64,000 bases of DNA from JAHBNG01 sp039028975 (GTDB lineage: Bacteria > Chloroflexota > Anaerolineae > Caldilineales > Caldilineaceae): assembly GCA_039028975.1 (NCBI GenBank), contig JBCCHB010000059.1:27160-91159 (forward strand), written 5' to 3'. The notes below the pieces were generated by a model. That model searched no databases, was not told the DNA's origin, and was given only the letters and a program-made list of their open reading frames with translations. Positions 37,790 to 46,000 of the stretch are shown here, piece by piece. The translations under genes were made by a program, and so were the position numbers. Position 1 is the first letter of the stretch; every line of letters begins with the position of its first letter.

Positions 37790-38680
37790 TCATTTGTTTT
37801 TCTCCGCCATTGCTTTCTCAACTGCCTCAAACATCACCTCAATCGGCGCTTCCTTCCCCGTCCAGATCTCAAACGAGATGGCTCCTTGCCAGACCAACAT
37901 GCCCAAGCCGTTGATGGCTTTGGCACCGGCTTCTTTGGCCATGCGCAAAAAGCGAGTCTGGCGTGGATTGTAGACCAGATCATAGGCGACTTGGTCAGGA
38001 CGGAATGAGACTGACTCATCCCAAGGTGTGGTGTCTATGTTGGGCGTCATGCCCAAGGAGGTGCAATTAACAATCAAGTCTGCTTGTTCGGCGCTGGACC
38101 GAATGTCACCAGGTGAATCACCTGCGGAGATGGTGCAGTTTTGAAAGAAGGGTTGCATGGTTGCGGCCAAATCATCGGCTTTGCTAAGGGTTCGGTTGAG
38201 GATGGTTATACTTTTACAGCCTGCTTCCGCCAGCCCAAAGACAACGGCCCGAGCCGAGCCACCAGCCCCCAGAATAACAGCATGCATTCCCTTGGGATCG
38301 GTCCCATGATCGCTTAAATCGCGGATAAAGCCAGGCGCGTCTGTGTTGTCACCATAGAAAGTCCCGTCCTCTTCCACTCGGATCGTATTGACGGCACCAA
38401 TGGCCTGTACGACCGTACTAACACTATCTAAGAAAGGTATAACAGCCTGCTTGTGGGGAACTGTAATGTTGCAGCCTCGTAAGCCCAGCGCGCGCAGCCC
38501 GTGGACGGCTTCCCCCAAGCGGCCTGGTGGCTCTGTCGGTACTGGCAGGGGGATATACGACCAATCTAGTCCCAGCTTGGCAAATGCAGCACCATGCATA
38601 GGCGGACTGATACTATGGGTAACGGGGTAGCCAATCAGACCCACAATTTGGGTCTTTCCGGAGATTATATGGGGATTCAT
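37790..38680 (-). CDS. aroE: Shikimate dehydrogenase
   Basis: 296 residues. It reduces 3-dehydroshikimate to shikimate with NADPH. Substrate-binding GYPVTHSISPPMH at the N-terminus, the catalytic Lys in TVPHKQA, the DNTDAPGF motif and the NADP loop GAGGSARA are all present. It starts one base after the aroA stop codon, so it is co-translated with aroA. Confidence 0.96.
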   Translation of the reverse strand: MNPHIISGKTQIVGLIGYPVTHSISPPMHGAAFAKLGLDWSYIPLPVPTEPPGRLGEAVHGLRALGLRGCNITVPHKQAVIPFLDSVSTVVQAIGAVNTIRVEEDGTFYGDNTDAPGFIRDLSDHGTDPKGMHAVILGAGGSARAVVFGLAEAGCKSITILNRTLSKADDLAATMQPFFQNCTISAGDSPGDIRSSAEQADLIVNCTSLGMTPNIDTTPWDESVSFRPDQVAYDLVYNPRQTRFLRMAKEAGAKAINGLGMLVWQGAISFEIWTGKEAPIEVMFEAVEKAMAEKNK

Positions 38681-38681
38681 T

Positions 38682-39995
38682 CTACCTCTCCTCTACTGAT
38701 AGCCCAGCGCCCAGGACTTGTAAGGTTCTCTCAAAACCGGGAAAGCTATCGTCGGTGACTTCAGCACCATAGACAGTTGTCATTCCTTGTGCCAAGAGCC
38801 CAGCAATGGTCATGGCCATTGCCAATCGATGATCTCCGTGGGATTCGACTGGTGCTCCCCTCAACTGAGTGGGGCCTTGGACAATAAATCCGTCATCTGT
38901 GGGCTGAATATCGACACCCACTTTACGCAGCTCCGAAACGGTCGTCGCTATGCGGTCTGTCTCTTTGACCCGCAACTCACCCGCGTCGCGCACAACCGTA
39001 CGCCCTTGGGCTTGGGAAGCAGCGACAGCAAAGATGGGTAATTCGTCAATCATGGTGACAATATTCGAGCCACTTACTGTAATCCCCTGAAGAGAACTGT
39101 ACTGTACCTCAACATCGGCCACTGGTTCTCCGCTGGAGTCTCGTTCGTTATGGTACCTAATGTTGGCCCCCATCTCGATGAGGGCATCCACAATACCTGT
39201 ACGCGTTGGGTTGACGCCAACACCTTTAATCGTCATGCGACTACCGGGCAGCGTTACCCCAGCAACCAGCAGAAAAGCAGCCGATGAGATATCGCCCGGT
39301 ACAGTCAACTCCAGTGGTTTCAGGGGCGAAACAGGTCGTTCAACATGGATTGTATTGCCCAATAGAACAAGCGGCGCATCCATGGCCATAAGCATTCGCT
39401 CGGTGTGATCCCTGGCTGGACCTGGCTCGCGGACGATGGTCAACCCATTGGCATATAACCCAGCTAGAAGAACGCTGCTTTTCACCTGAGCGCTGGCGAT
39501 GGACAAATCAAACTCCATTCCGCGTAGCTTGGAACCAGCAATGCCTAATGGCGCATACGCCCCATTCTGGCGTCCAGTGATGTTGGCACCCATTCGGCGC
39601 AATGGATTGGCAATGCGATCCATGGGACGCCGTCGAAGTTGCTCGGTACCGCTAACAAAACTCGTAAAGCGCTGGCCAGAAAGAAGGCCCGTGATCAGCC
39701 GAATGGTCGTCCCGGAATTACCGCAATCCAGAACGTCAAATGGTTCTTGCAGTCCGTCCAGCCCCCGACCGTGAATGATTAGCTCCGTGGGGGATTCTTC
39801 ATTGATCTGAATGCCCAACCCACGCATCACTGATACTGTTGAGCGGCAATCGCCACCATTGAGAAAATTGGTGATGTGGCTTTCACCTTGAGCAATACTA
39901 GCAAAGAGTACCGCACGATGGCTAATTGACTTGTCGCCAGGAACAGTACAATCGCCCGTTAGAGAAGAATAGTTGTCAATTTTGATAGTTTTCAT
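38682..39995 (-). CDS. aroA: 3-phosphoshikimate 1-carboxyvinyltransferase (EPSP synthase)
   Basis: 437 residues from MKTIKIDNYSSL. It joins PEP to shikimate 3-phosphate. GDKSISHRA, the GNSGTTIRL loop, and RVKETDR near the C-terminus are intact. The longer frame from 40088 adds 31 residues encoded by a repeat-rich intergenic segment and is rejected as the start, although the ATG at 39995 also has only a poor ribosome binding site. Confidence 0.96.
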   Translation of the reverse strand: MKTIKIDNYSSLTGDCTVPGDKSISHRAVLFASIAQGESHITNFLNGGDCRSTVSVMRGLGIQINEESPTELIIHGRGLDGLQEPFDVLDCGNSGTTIRLITGLLSGQRFTSFVSGTEQLRRRPMDRIANPLRRMGANITGRQNGAYAPLGIAGSKLRGMEFDLSIASAQVKSSVLLAGLYANGLTIVREPGPARDHTERMLMAMDAPLVLLGNTIHVERPVSPLKPLELTVPGDISSAAFLLVAGVTLPGSRMTIKGVGVNPTRTGIVDALIEMGANIRYHNERDSSGEPVADVEVQYSSLQGITVSGSNIVTMIDELPIFAVAASQAQGRTVVRDAGELRVKETDRIATTVSELRKVGVDIQPTDDGFIVQGPTQLRGAPVESHGDHRLAMAMTIAGLLAQGMTTVYGAEVTDDSFPGFERTLQVLGAGLSVEER

Positions 39996-40092
39996 AGTTT
40001 GTAATGGGTGCAGGATGGCAAGTGGGCAAGTGGGCAAGTAGGCAGAATCAGAGTAACTAACCCACCGATCTACCGACCACCGACCCACTGAC
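39996..40092. repeat. Short direct repeats between tyrA and aroA
   Basis: Three copies of an 8-bp unit (GCAAGTGG/GCAAGTAG) at about 40018-40042, followed by a run of CCGACC/CCCACTGACT-type short repeats at 40060-40098. This separates two genes of an operon that is otherwise almost gapless. Confidence 0.6.
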
Positions 40093-40974
40093 TCACTGAT
40101 TCCGCTTATGCCAAGCCGTTCGCATCTCCTTCGATTTGCTTAGCGTTTGGCGCAGACTCTCTTCATCACTTTCATGCAGTAGGGCACGCAGTCCATCTAC
40201 CTGCTGAGAGAAACTATCAAGCTGTTCCAATATGGCCCCGCGATTGGTCATTAGAATGTCCAAGAACATACGCGTGTCTGAGGCGGCTACGCGGCTTGTA
40301 TCCCGGAAGCCACCTGCTGCCAGGTCCCATACCCGCGGATCGTCTACGCCAACACCATCGACGGCATGAACCAGCGCGCTAGCAATCAGAAAGGGCAGAT
40401 GGCTAATGCTTGCCACCAAACGATCATGTCGCTCGGCGGGTAAAACAACTGGGTTGGCTCGAACAGCTTGGACTAACTCGGTTGATAGTGTGACTGCCTC
40501 GTGGCTGGTCCGTTCTAGGGGCGTTAGCACCCAAGTGGCACCTTGGTAGAGGTCCGCTTGGGCAGATTCAAAACCGGCGGTCTCCTTGCCTGTCATGGGA
40601 TGCCCCCCAATCGGCTGAAGCGTGGAGGGGAGCTTCTCCATGGCACAGCAGATCTCACTTTTGGTGCTGCCCATGTCCATAATGACGGCACCGGGCCATA
40701 GCAGTGGGCCGATCTCTTCTAACATGGAGACAATCGTGCGAACCGGCGTTGCCAGGAGGACAATATCGGCTCCCAAGACCCCTGTATGCAGATCGTTGGT
40801 CGCTAGGTCAACTGCACCAGACCGATAGGCTTGTAGCACCGTTTCCGTTCGTCGAGCAATGCCTCGCACTTCTCGACAGAGACCATATTTAATCAAGTCC
40901 ATGCAGAGGCTGGCACCCATCAAACCTAACCCAACAACGGCTACGCTGCACTCTGACAGTGGTTTTGACCCCAT
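40093..40974 (-). CDS. tyrA: Prephenate dehydrogenase
   Basis: 293 residues. NAD-dependent oxidative decarboxylation of prephenate (or arogenate) on the tyrosine branch. The Rossmann loop GLGLMGASL is at residues 15-23, with HPMTGKE and the catalytic-region SHLPFLIASAL. No fused chorismate mutase or ACT domain is visible, so this is the short monofunctional type. It starts one base after the DAHP synthase stop, with AGAGG as the ribosome binding site. Confidence 0.94.
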   Translation of the reverse strand: MGSKPLSECSVAVVGLGLMGASLCMDLIKYGLCREVRGIARRTETVLQAYRSGAVDLATNDLHTGVLGADIVLLATPVRTIVSMLEEIGPLLWPGAVIMDMGSTKSEICCAMEKLPSTLQPIGGHPMTGKETAGFESAQADLYQGATWVLTPLERTSHEAVTLSTELVQAVRANPVVLPAERHDRLVASISHLPFLIASALVHAVDGVGVDDPRVWDLAAGGFRDTSRVAASDTRMFLDILMTNRGAILEQLDSFSQQVDGLRALLHESDEESLRQTLSKSKEMRTAWHKRNQ

Positions 40975-40975
40975 C

Positions 40976-41992
40976 TTAGACCTCTCTACCGACTGCTTTG
41001 GCTAACGTTGCTAGCTCTTGCATCAATGTCGTGAATTCCTCAAAGGTAAGGCTCTGGGCACCGTCACTCCACGCCCGTTCCGGATCGGGATGGACTTCAA
41101 TCATCAGCGCATCGGCACCCGCTGCAATCGCGGCTTTGGCAACCGGACCTACCAGTTTGGCTTTCCCTGTTCCGTGGGCTGGGTCCGCCACGATAGGCAA
41201 GTGAGATTCTTCTTTTAGCACGGGCAAGGCATTGATATCAAAGGTGTTTCGGGTTGCCGTCTCATAGGTGCGGATGCCTCGTTCGCAGAGCATAACGTTC
41301 ATGTTTCCGCCACTGAGGATATACTCGGCCCCCATCAATAGCTCTTGGATGGAGCCGCTGGTCCCTCGTTTAAGAAAGACCGGCTTCTCCTGCTTGCCAA
41401 CTGCCCGCAGAAGAGAGTAGTTCTGATTGTTGCGGGCACCAATCTGCAAGATATCTGCATACTCACTAACCAACTCGATATCCTCGGAACTCATCACTTC
41501 AGTAATAATGGGCATGCCGGTTGCCTCTCCAGCCTCTTTCAGGAACTTTAGCCCCTCTTCTCCTAACCCTTGGAAGCTGTACGGACTGCTGCGCGGCTTG
41601 AACGCACCACCCCGTAAAACGGAGGCTCCCGCTTCTTTGATGGCTTGGGCTATTTCCATGATCTGCTCTCGACTTTCAACGCTACAGGGACCAGCCATAA
41701 CTGGAATCTTCTTACCACCAATGGTCGTCCCGTCCACCTGGATTTGGGTGTCTAGCTGAGTAAAATCTCGGCTGGCCAATTTGTACGGCTTCATCACTCT
41801 CACAGTCTTCTCCACGCCATCCATCATATCGAAAGTACGCTCTGATATAAGATGCTCTTCTGCCCCAATGATGCCTACAATGGTGCGAGATTCACCGCGG
41901 CTCAGGTGGATCTTGTATCCCAGCTCTTCTACGCGTCTGACTACAGCTTCCACCGCATCGTGTGCCGCACCCTGTTCCATTACGATTATCAT
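40976..41992 (-). CDS. aroF: 3-deoxy-7-phosphoheptulonate (DAHP) synthase
   Basis: 338 residues. First step of the shikimate pathway, condensing PEP with erythrose 4-phosphate. It has an N-terminal ferredoxin-like regulatory domain of about 70 residues (MIIVMEQGAAHDAVEAVV), then the KDO8P/DAHP barrel with AGPCSVE, GGAFKPRSSPYSFQG, KRGTSG and DPAHGTGK. This is the type I-beta arrangement seen in Thermotoga-like enzymes, where the N-terminal domain gives feedback inhibition by an aromatic amino acid. A strong ribosome binding site (GAGGAGG) precedes the ATG. Confidence 0.95.
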   Translation of the reverse strand: MIIVMEQGAAHDAVEAVVRRVEELGYKIHLSRGESRTIVGIIGAEEHLISERTFDMMDGVEKTVRVMKPYKLASRDFTQLDTQIQVDGTTIGGKKIPVMAGPCSVESREQIMEIAQAIKEAGASVLRGGAFKPRSSPYSFQGLGEEGLKFLKEAGEATGMPIITEVMSSEDIELVSEYADILQIGARNNQNYSLLRAVGKQEKPVFLKRGTSGSIQELLMGAEYILSGGNMNVMLCERGIRTYETATRNTFDINALPVLKEESHLPIVADPAHGTGKAKLVGPVAKAAIAAGADALMIEVHPDPERAWSDGAQSLTFEEFTTLMQELATLAKAVGREV

Positions 41993-42027
41993 GATGTCCT
42001 CCTCGTTTTGATTAAACTGATTGCTTT

Positions 42028-42972
42028 TTACTTCAGGATCTCTTCTATAAAATGTAGGATCCGCCGTTGTTTCGCGTTGGTACTTTTCTCCGTAACCGCT
42101 TTGTCCAACTTGTACATGGCCAATGTCAGAGATACATGTCGCGCTTGCTCAAGATGATAACCCCGCTCTGAATTGGTTGATGCGTAGCCGCATAACATTT
42201 CTTGGGTTACTGGCCAACCATGATAAAAGGCCAAGGAGGCAAAATCCCATGCTGGCGTGCCGATACATGCTGCACCAAAATCAATAAGCCCTGTTAACCG
42301 ATCATCCTCAATAAAGATATGTTCACCATGCAAATCCGCATGAGTTAAGACCACTGGTCCTTCTAAAATGACATCCATAATTTCTGGTTCGCGCTGCCTC
42401 AGCTTCGGAATAAGGTCTGGCTTCAACCTAGCCAGTGGATGTGCATCTAGGGGTGAACCATCAAACGGCCATAGTTTGGCCCAACACCACCGTGATTGTA
42501 CACCATCAAGCCTATCGGATTGCTGACCTATGATTCCTGATGCCTGTTCACTCAACCGACCATAACCTACTGCAGGGAGCGAGTGGGCGATTTGAAGCAA
42601 CTGACCCAACTCCGTGGCTGTCGATGACGACATGGGACGCTTTTGAATTGCCGTTCCTTCAACAGCCCTTGTGATAGTCCACGCCTGTGAGATACCCTCT
42701 ACTGGTACTTGACACTCGAAACTATTCTGTATTGCTTCAGGTACAGCACAAACCTGCTTCTTCAGCAACCGGAGTATGGTAAACTCAGACCGATAGGTTA
42801 TTGGGCGGTTGTTGCCATCAGGCGCGATGCGAACTATAAACGCATCATCTTTCCAATCAACACGCCAAGCCGCACTGGATGCACCGCTCCCTAAAGACGA
42901 GATAATGCCGTCGGATATCCCCAAAACACGCCGAGCGATCTGATGAACTTTACGAGTGTCAGAATATGTCAT
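42028..42972 (-). CDS. APH-type phosphotransferase (aminoglycoside/choline kinase fold)
   Basis: 314 residues from MTYSDTRKVHQ; the frame can be extended to 43065 but that would overlap pheA. Kinase fold with the catalytic loop HADLHGEHIF and the Mg-binding LIDFGAA. The family phosphorylates small molecules such as aminoglycosides, homoserine or choline, and the substrate here cannot be read. It sits 7 bp after pheA in an otherwise pure aromatic amino acid operon, with weak translation signals. A link to aromatic metabolism is possible but unproven. Confidence 0.85.
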   Translation of the reverse strand: MTYSDTRKVHQIARRVLGISDGIISSLGSGASSAAWRVDWKDDAFIVRIAPDGNNRPITYRSEFTILRLLKKQVCAVPEAIQNSFECQVPVEGISQAWTITRAVEGTAIQKRPMSSSTATELGQLLQIAHSLPAVGYGRLSEQASGIIGQQSDRLDGVQSRWCWAKLWPFDGSPLDAHPLARLKPDLIPKLRQREPEIMDVILEGPVVLTHADLHGEHIFIEDDRLTGLIDFGAACIGTPAWDFASLAFYHGWPVTQEMLCGYASTNSERGYHLEQARHVSLTLAMYKLDKAVTEKSTNAKQRRILHFIEEILK

Positions 42973-42979
42973 TTTGTTA

Positions 42980-43843
42980 CTAGATCTGCAGATTCGCGGC
43001 TTGGGCCATACTCTTTCCATTTGTTTCCTTGGGTGCGGCGGGATAGCTTCCCAACAGTTTGACAAATGATGCCTTATTCAGCAGTCCAATGAGCGCCTCG
43101 CTTGCTTTTGGCTCCGTGTAGTGACCGTCAAAGTCCAGATAGAAGATATACTGCCAAAGACGACCTTTACGGGGGCGACTTTCGATTTTCGTGAGGTTGA
43201 TATCGCGGCTGGCAAATTGCCCAATGGCTTCGTATAGCGCTCCCGGAATTTCAGGCACGGCAAAGACGAGGGATGTTTTGGATGGCTCCTGTTTTTCTGG
43301 ATCACCCTTGCCGACTACAAAAAAACGGGTAAAGTTGTTATGAAAATCCTCAATCCCGTCATCTACAATTTCCAGCCCGTACGCCTTAGCAACCCTAGGG
43401 CTTGCTACGATTCCTACGCCTTTTTCAGGCTTGTCGACTAATTCCTTGGCCGCACCTGCTGAATCATACCAGGGTACCGCGACATACCGATGTTTGTTAA
43501 GATATCCTTCTGTTTGGGCGAGAGATTGAGGATGTGCGCGAATTTCAGTAATTTCCTTGCCATTCCCTGGTATGGTCATTAGGCAGTACTTAACTCGCAC
43601 AAGTACCTCACCGTGAACCTTCAGATCATGTTCAAGCAGTAGATCATAGGACTTGTTAATGCTACCCGCTGTCGAATTTTCCACTGGGACCGCGCCGAAT
43701 TTGGCATTGCCTTGATCTACTGCTTCAAAGAGATGCTCGAACGTATTACATGGTAAGGGCTGCACATCGTCATCACCATAATATTGGTAGATTGCCTCCT
43801 CGGAGAAAGCCCCAGGTGCGCCTTGATAGGCAACAATCGTCAT
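42980..43843 (-). CDS. pheA: Prephenate dehydratase
   Basis: 287 residues. It decarboxylates and dehydrates prephenate to phenylpyruvate. The catalytic domain starts with YQGAPGAFSEEA and has the signature NFTRFFV. The C-terminal ACT domain contains IPGALYEAIG and KIESRP, so feedback control by phenylalanine is expected. There is no chorismate mutase domain; that activity is supplied by aroH upstream. AGGAG lies 7 bp before the ATG. Confidence 0.95.
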   Translation of the reverse strand: MTIVAYQGAPGAFSEEAIYQYYGDDDVQPLPCNTFEHLFEAVDQGNAKFGAVPVENSTAGSINKSYDLLLEHDLKVHGEVLVRVKYCLMTIPGNGKEITEIRAHPQSLAQTEGYLNKHRYVAVPWYDSAGAAKELVDKPEKGVGIVASPRVAKAYGLEIVDDGIEDFHNNFTRFFVVGKGDPEKQEPSKTSLVFAVPEIPGALYEAIGQFASRDINLTKIESRPRKGRLWQYIFYLDFDGHYTEPKASEALIGLLNKASFVKLLGSYPAAPKETNGKSMAQAANLQI

Positions 43844-44366
43844 AAGAGTGCTCCTAATAAATGGCCAGAAAAAGCTTGTCTGTATGAAGATGAGGATGTC
43901 CTCCCTTCTCGGACTTTCCTATAGCAAAATCGGTCAAGAGCCGGGAACAGACTTTTCTGGCAATGTATAATAAATTGTACAACTATTTTTAAATCAAATC
44001 TTGGTTCAACCGGATCTCACGTGGTTGACAGAAAAAATGAACAGAGATTAGCCAGATTTTTAAGATTAGAAGAGAAAAATCTTCGTAATCGTTAAAATCT
44101 GTGTCCCATAAAGTTGTCAATCACATAAAATCCCAAAGGGCCGAAATTTTTTATGGATCAAGCGGCACCACGAAAGATGAAAATGATCCTGCTAAATTCT
44201 GCCTGCTCACTTCGGATCGAGGTTTTAATAAAACGAATGGGAGATCTCTCATGCACCCAAGATGACCGGCCCGAAGTTTTGGGTTATATTTGCTCTTGAT
44301 TCCTTAGTGCTCACTCCGACCTAGCTGACGGCTGACTAGCTGATGGCTGATTAGCTGACAGCTTTT
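43844..44366. other. Spacer between aroH and pheA, with repeats
   Basis: 523 bp without a gene. It holds an inverted repeat (44053-44101) and a copy of a dispersed repeat (44268-44382). On the minus strand near 43965-43985 there is AT-rich, promoter-like sequence, so pheA onward may have a second promoter. Confidence 0.5.
44053..44101. repeat. Inverted repeat / long hairpin
   Basis: CAGATTTTTAAGATTAGAAGA (44053-44073) faces ATCTTCGTAATCGTTAAAAT... (44079-44101) with few mismatches and a very short loop. It looks like one of the common intergenic palindromes and would fold in the transcript between aroH and pheA. Confidence 0.6.
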
Positions 44367-44382
44367 TTACTGATTCTCTAAT
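44268..44382. repeat. Dispersed repeat, copy 1, with 15-bp tandem units
   Basis: Contains AGCTGACGGCTGACT, AGCTGATGGCTGATT and AGCTGACAGCT in tandem (44323-44363). GCTGATGGCTGATTAG and the preceding CCGAAGT...GCTC...CTC.GACCT context occur again at 47671-47753. It overlaps the last codons of aroH. Confidence 0.6.
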
Positions 44383-44792
44383 TTTTTTACAACCCATTCA
44401 CTGGCTAGCTTACGTATCTCACCCGAAAAATCGGAGTGGATATCTGGGCGCAGAACGGTTGCCCCGTGCAGAAAAACATGCTGAATATCTTTTTGGGGCT
44501 TTGCCGTATTCCAATGTAAGAGAATGCGAATGCAACGGGTTAGGCTGCCAACGACCGGCATCTCTTGGGTACAGATTAAGGGGACATCAACCCATCCTAG
44601 CTGTCGCGCACCCTTGGCAGGATAGACAGAACAGATATCTGCCGTGGTTGTAAAGATGATACTCGCCACGTCTTCACTGTGGATTTGGTTGGCATGGATC
44701 AACATGGCAAACAGCTCATGGGTGGCTGCCAGCACGGCCTCTGGTTCATCAACTTCAACCGTCGTAGCACCACGAACACCTCGACACATCAT
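44367..44792 (-). CDS. aroH: Monofunctional chorismate mutase, AroH class
   Basis: 141 residues. It rearranges chorismate to prephenate, the branch point to Phe and Tyr. The sequence follows the Bacillus AroH pattern: Arg in MMCRGVRGATTV, VYPAKGARQLGW, the Glu in TQEMPV, the Arg in RCIRIL, and VFLHGATVLRPD. It is the trimeric AroH fold and not the helical AroQ type. GGAG lies 7 bp before ATGATG. It is the first gene after the attenuator-like leader and is 523 bp ahead of pheA. Confidence 0.95.
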   Translation of the reverse strand: MMCRGVRGATTVEVDEPEAVLAATHELFAMLIHANQIHSEDVASIIFTTTADICSVYPAKGARQLGWVDVPLICTQEMPVVGSLTRCIRILLHWNTAKPQKDIQHVFLHGATVLRPDIHSDFSGEIRKLASEWVVKKLENQ

Positions 44793-44834
44793 TTGGACTC
44801 TCCTTCAATGTAATTTGCTTGCTATAGTTTTGGA

Positions 44835-44880
44835 CAAAAAAAAACGAGAGCGGAGGATGTTGCCATCCACGCTCTCGTTG
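44835..44880 (-). terminator. Strong intrinsic terminator in the aroH leader
   Basis: On the minus strand AACGAGAGCG pairs perfectly with CGCTCTCGTT. An inner GGATG-GCAA-CATCC stem closes with a GNRA tetraloop, and an uninterrupted run of about nine T follows. It lies 43 bp upstream of the aroH start, so it would stop transcription before the gene unless prevented from forming. Confidence 0.85.
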
Positions 44881-44906
44881 GTTTCAGCATCTAGCCTGAA
44901 TTTTTC

Positions 44907-45119
44907 TCAGGTGCAGCTTACCTTTCTCGAGCAGAATGGCTCAACGTTGGTAAAATAAAAATAGCTGCTAAAAAAAGAAAACCCACGTCCAAAAAGACGC
45001 AGGTTACGAATCAATGCAAAAGAAACGGCATGGGAAGTGCCGGTTAACCATTTATGGGAAGCTATATTATTCTGCAATACGCTCTTTTGCATGATTGAAT
45101 CAGGTAAGATCGACTCCAT
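44907..45119 (-). CDS. Possible Phe/Tyr-rich leader peptide ahead of aroH
   Basis: 70 codons beginning about 22 nt after the predicted transcription start. Its codons 47-57 read GFSFFSSYFYF: five Phe and two Tyr within about ten codons, as in leader peptides of phe-type attenuators. It ends 27 nt before the strong terminator. Against it, the ribosome binding site is poor (GGA about 14 bp away), the frame is long for a leader peptide, and T-rich DNA gives Phe codons by chance. A shorter GTG frame at 44918-44986 (22 residues, three Phe) is an alternative. Confidence 0.35.
   Translation of the reverse strand: MESILPDSIMQKSVLQNNIASHKWLTGTSHAVSFALIRNLRLFGRGFSFFSSYFYFTNVEPFCSRKVSCT
44965..45003 (-). 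terminator. Second hairpin with T-run inside the aroH leader
   Basis: ACCTGCGTC pairs over 9 bp (including G-T pairs) with GACGTGGGT around TTTTTG, followed by TTTTCTTTTTTT. It lies inside the Phe-rich frame and just before its Phe/Tyr codons. Confidence 0.65.
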
Positions 45120-45147
45120 TCAATTAACATTTCCAAATCTGTTACAT

Positions 45148-45176
45148 ACGATAGCATGACATGGATTCATTGTCAA
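45148..45176 (-). promoter_or_regulatory. Sigma70-type promoter of the aromatic operon
   Basis: TTGACA (45176-45171), a 17-bp spacer and TATCGT (45153-45148) on the minus strand. Transcription would start near 45141, giving a leader of about 350 nt before aroH that contains both hairpins. Confidence 0.7.
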
Positions 45177-45510
45177 GTGTGTCTTTTCAGAAGGGTGCCT
45201 TTGGGTTTCGGGACGAGAATGTTAGCCAGTCGAGTGCGTCGCACTGTTCAGAGAAAGATTCAGGTAGTGGTGGGAGATAATCTCACATTGGTTCAGAGAG
45301 AGAACAAGCAAAAAGTGCAACTTAGATTGGTCGATTTTGGTCGTGCTCAGAGTGCGCTCTCAAATATCGCCAAAGTAAGTTCAATTCTTCAATCCTCGCC
45401 CCTGAGCAGGGGTTGGAGATAATCTCACCTTACTACCAAGATTCAAGCGCCCATCCGCAATTGAACAGTGCAACGCACTCTTGTACCCCCAAACTGAAAC
45501 GCTCCACCCG
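45177..45510. other. Intergenic region upstream of the aromatic operon promoter
   Basis: 334 bp between the operon promoter and the end of the small membrane protein gene. A plus-strand frame at 45156-45422 crosses the promoter and has no recognisable product. Nothing else is seen. Confidence 0.4.
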
Positions 45511-45981
45511 TTACCATGGCTCTAACCCCTCGTCATTTTCACCGACCACCCGAAACTCTCTTGGTCCATGCCCATCAATCGAACTTGGCAACTCTAGTGG
45601 CGGACCTCCACTGCCTGGATAATGTGGGTGTTGCGGATAGATGCCTTGGTTATGCACCCCTTGATTCGGCACTCCTTGGTTGGGTACCCCTTGTCCAGTT
45701 ACGACAATAACGGGCGGTTGCTGTTGATAAGGAGGATATCCATAAGGTTGGATGGTTTGCTGCCTCCGACGAGAGCCGTCATGGCGGGCGTCATATCCAC
45801 TATTGCGTCGTTCATCATCCCGCCTGGCTGCCAAAACCATCAAGGCCGCTGGAATGCCAGCCATGATGCCAAAGAGCACACCCAATGCCATGCCAATGGC
45901 GTCCGAACTAAGCCGCTGGCCTAACTGCCAGCCTAGAACCGCAATAAATGTTAACATCCCTAGCCCAAAAATACTCTTCAT
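45511..45981 (-). CDS. Small membrane protein with a Gln/Pro-rich repeat tail
   Basis: 156 residues. Two hydrophobic segments (about 4-22 and 28-50) anchor it in the membrane. A basic segment (RRDDERRNSGYDARHDGSRRR) follows, then a flexible Pro/Gln/Tyr tail with a 5-residue repeat (GVPNQ, GVPNQ, GVHNQ, GIYPQ). AAGGAG lies 6-7 bp before the ATG. It begins 19 bp after the FtsK-like gene and should be co-transcribed with it. I do not recognise the family. Confidence 0.75.
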   Translation of the reverse strand: MKSIFGLGMLTFIAVLGWQLGQRLSSDAIGMALGVLFGIMAGIPAALMVLAARRDDERRNSGYDARHDGSRRRQQTIQPYGYPPYQQQPPVIVVTGQGVPNQGVPNQGVHNQGIYPQHPHYPGSGGPPLELPSSIDGHGPREFRVVGENDEGLEPW

Positions 45982-46000
45982 TATACTCTCCTTGGAATCG

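Noticed and set aside
39996..40088. 31-residue N-terminal extension of aroA
   Set aside because: It is encoded by short-repeat DNA, and the family N-terminus begins at the ATG at 39995.
42973..43065. N-terminal extension of the APH-like kinase
   Set aside because: It would overlap the end of pheA out of frame; the ATG at 42972 gives the normal kinase start.
44793..45147. T-box riboswitch upstream of aroH
   Set aside because: No TGGNACC-type T-box core or clear specifier stem; TGGCAAC in the terminator is part of a GCAA tetraloop hairpin.
45156..45422. 88-codon plus-strand frame
   Set aside because: It overlaps the aromatic operon promoter on the other strand and has no start signal or family resemblance.
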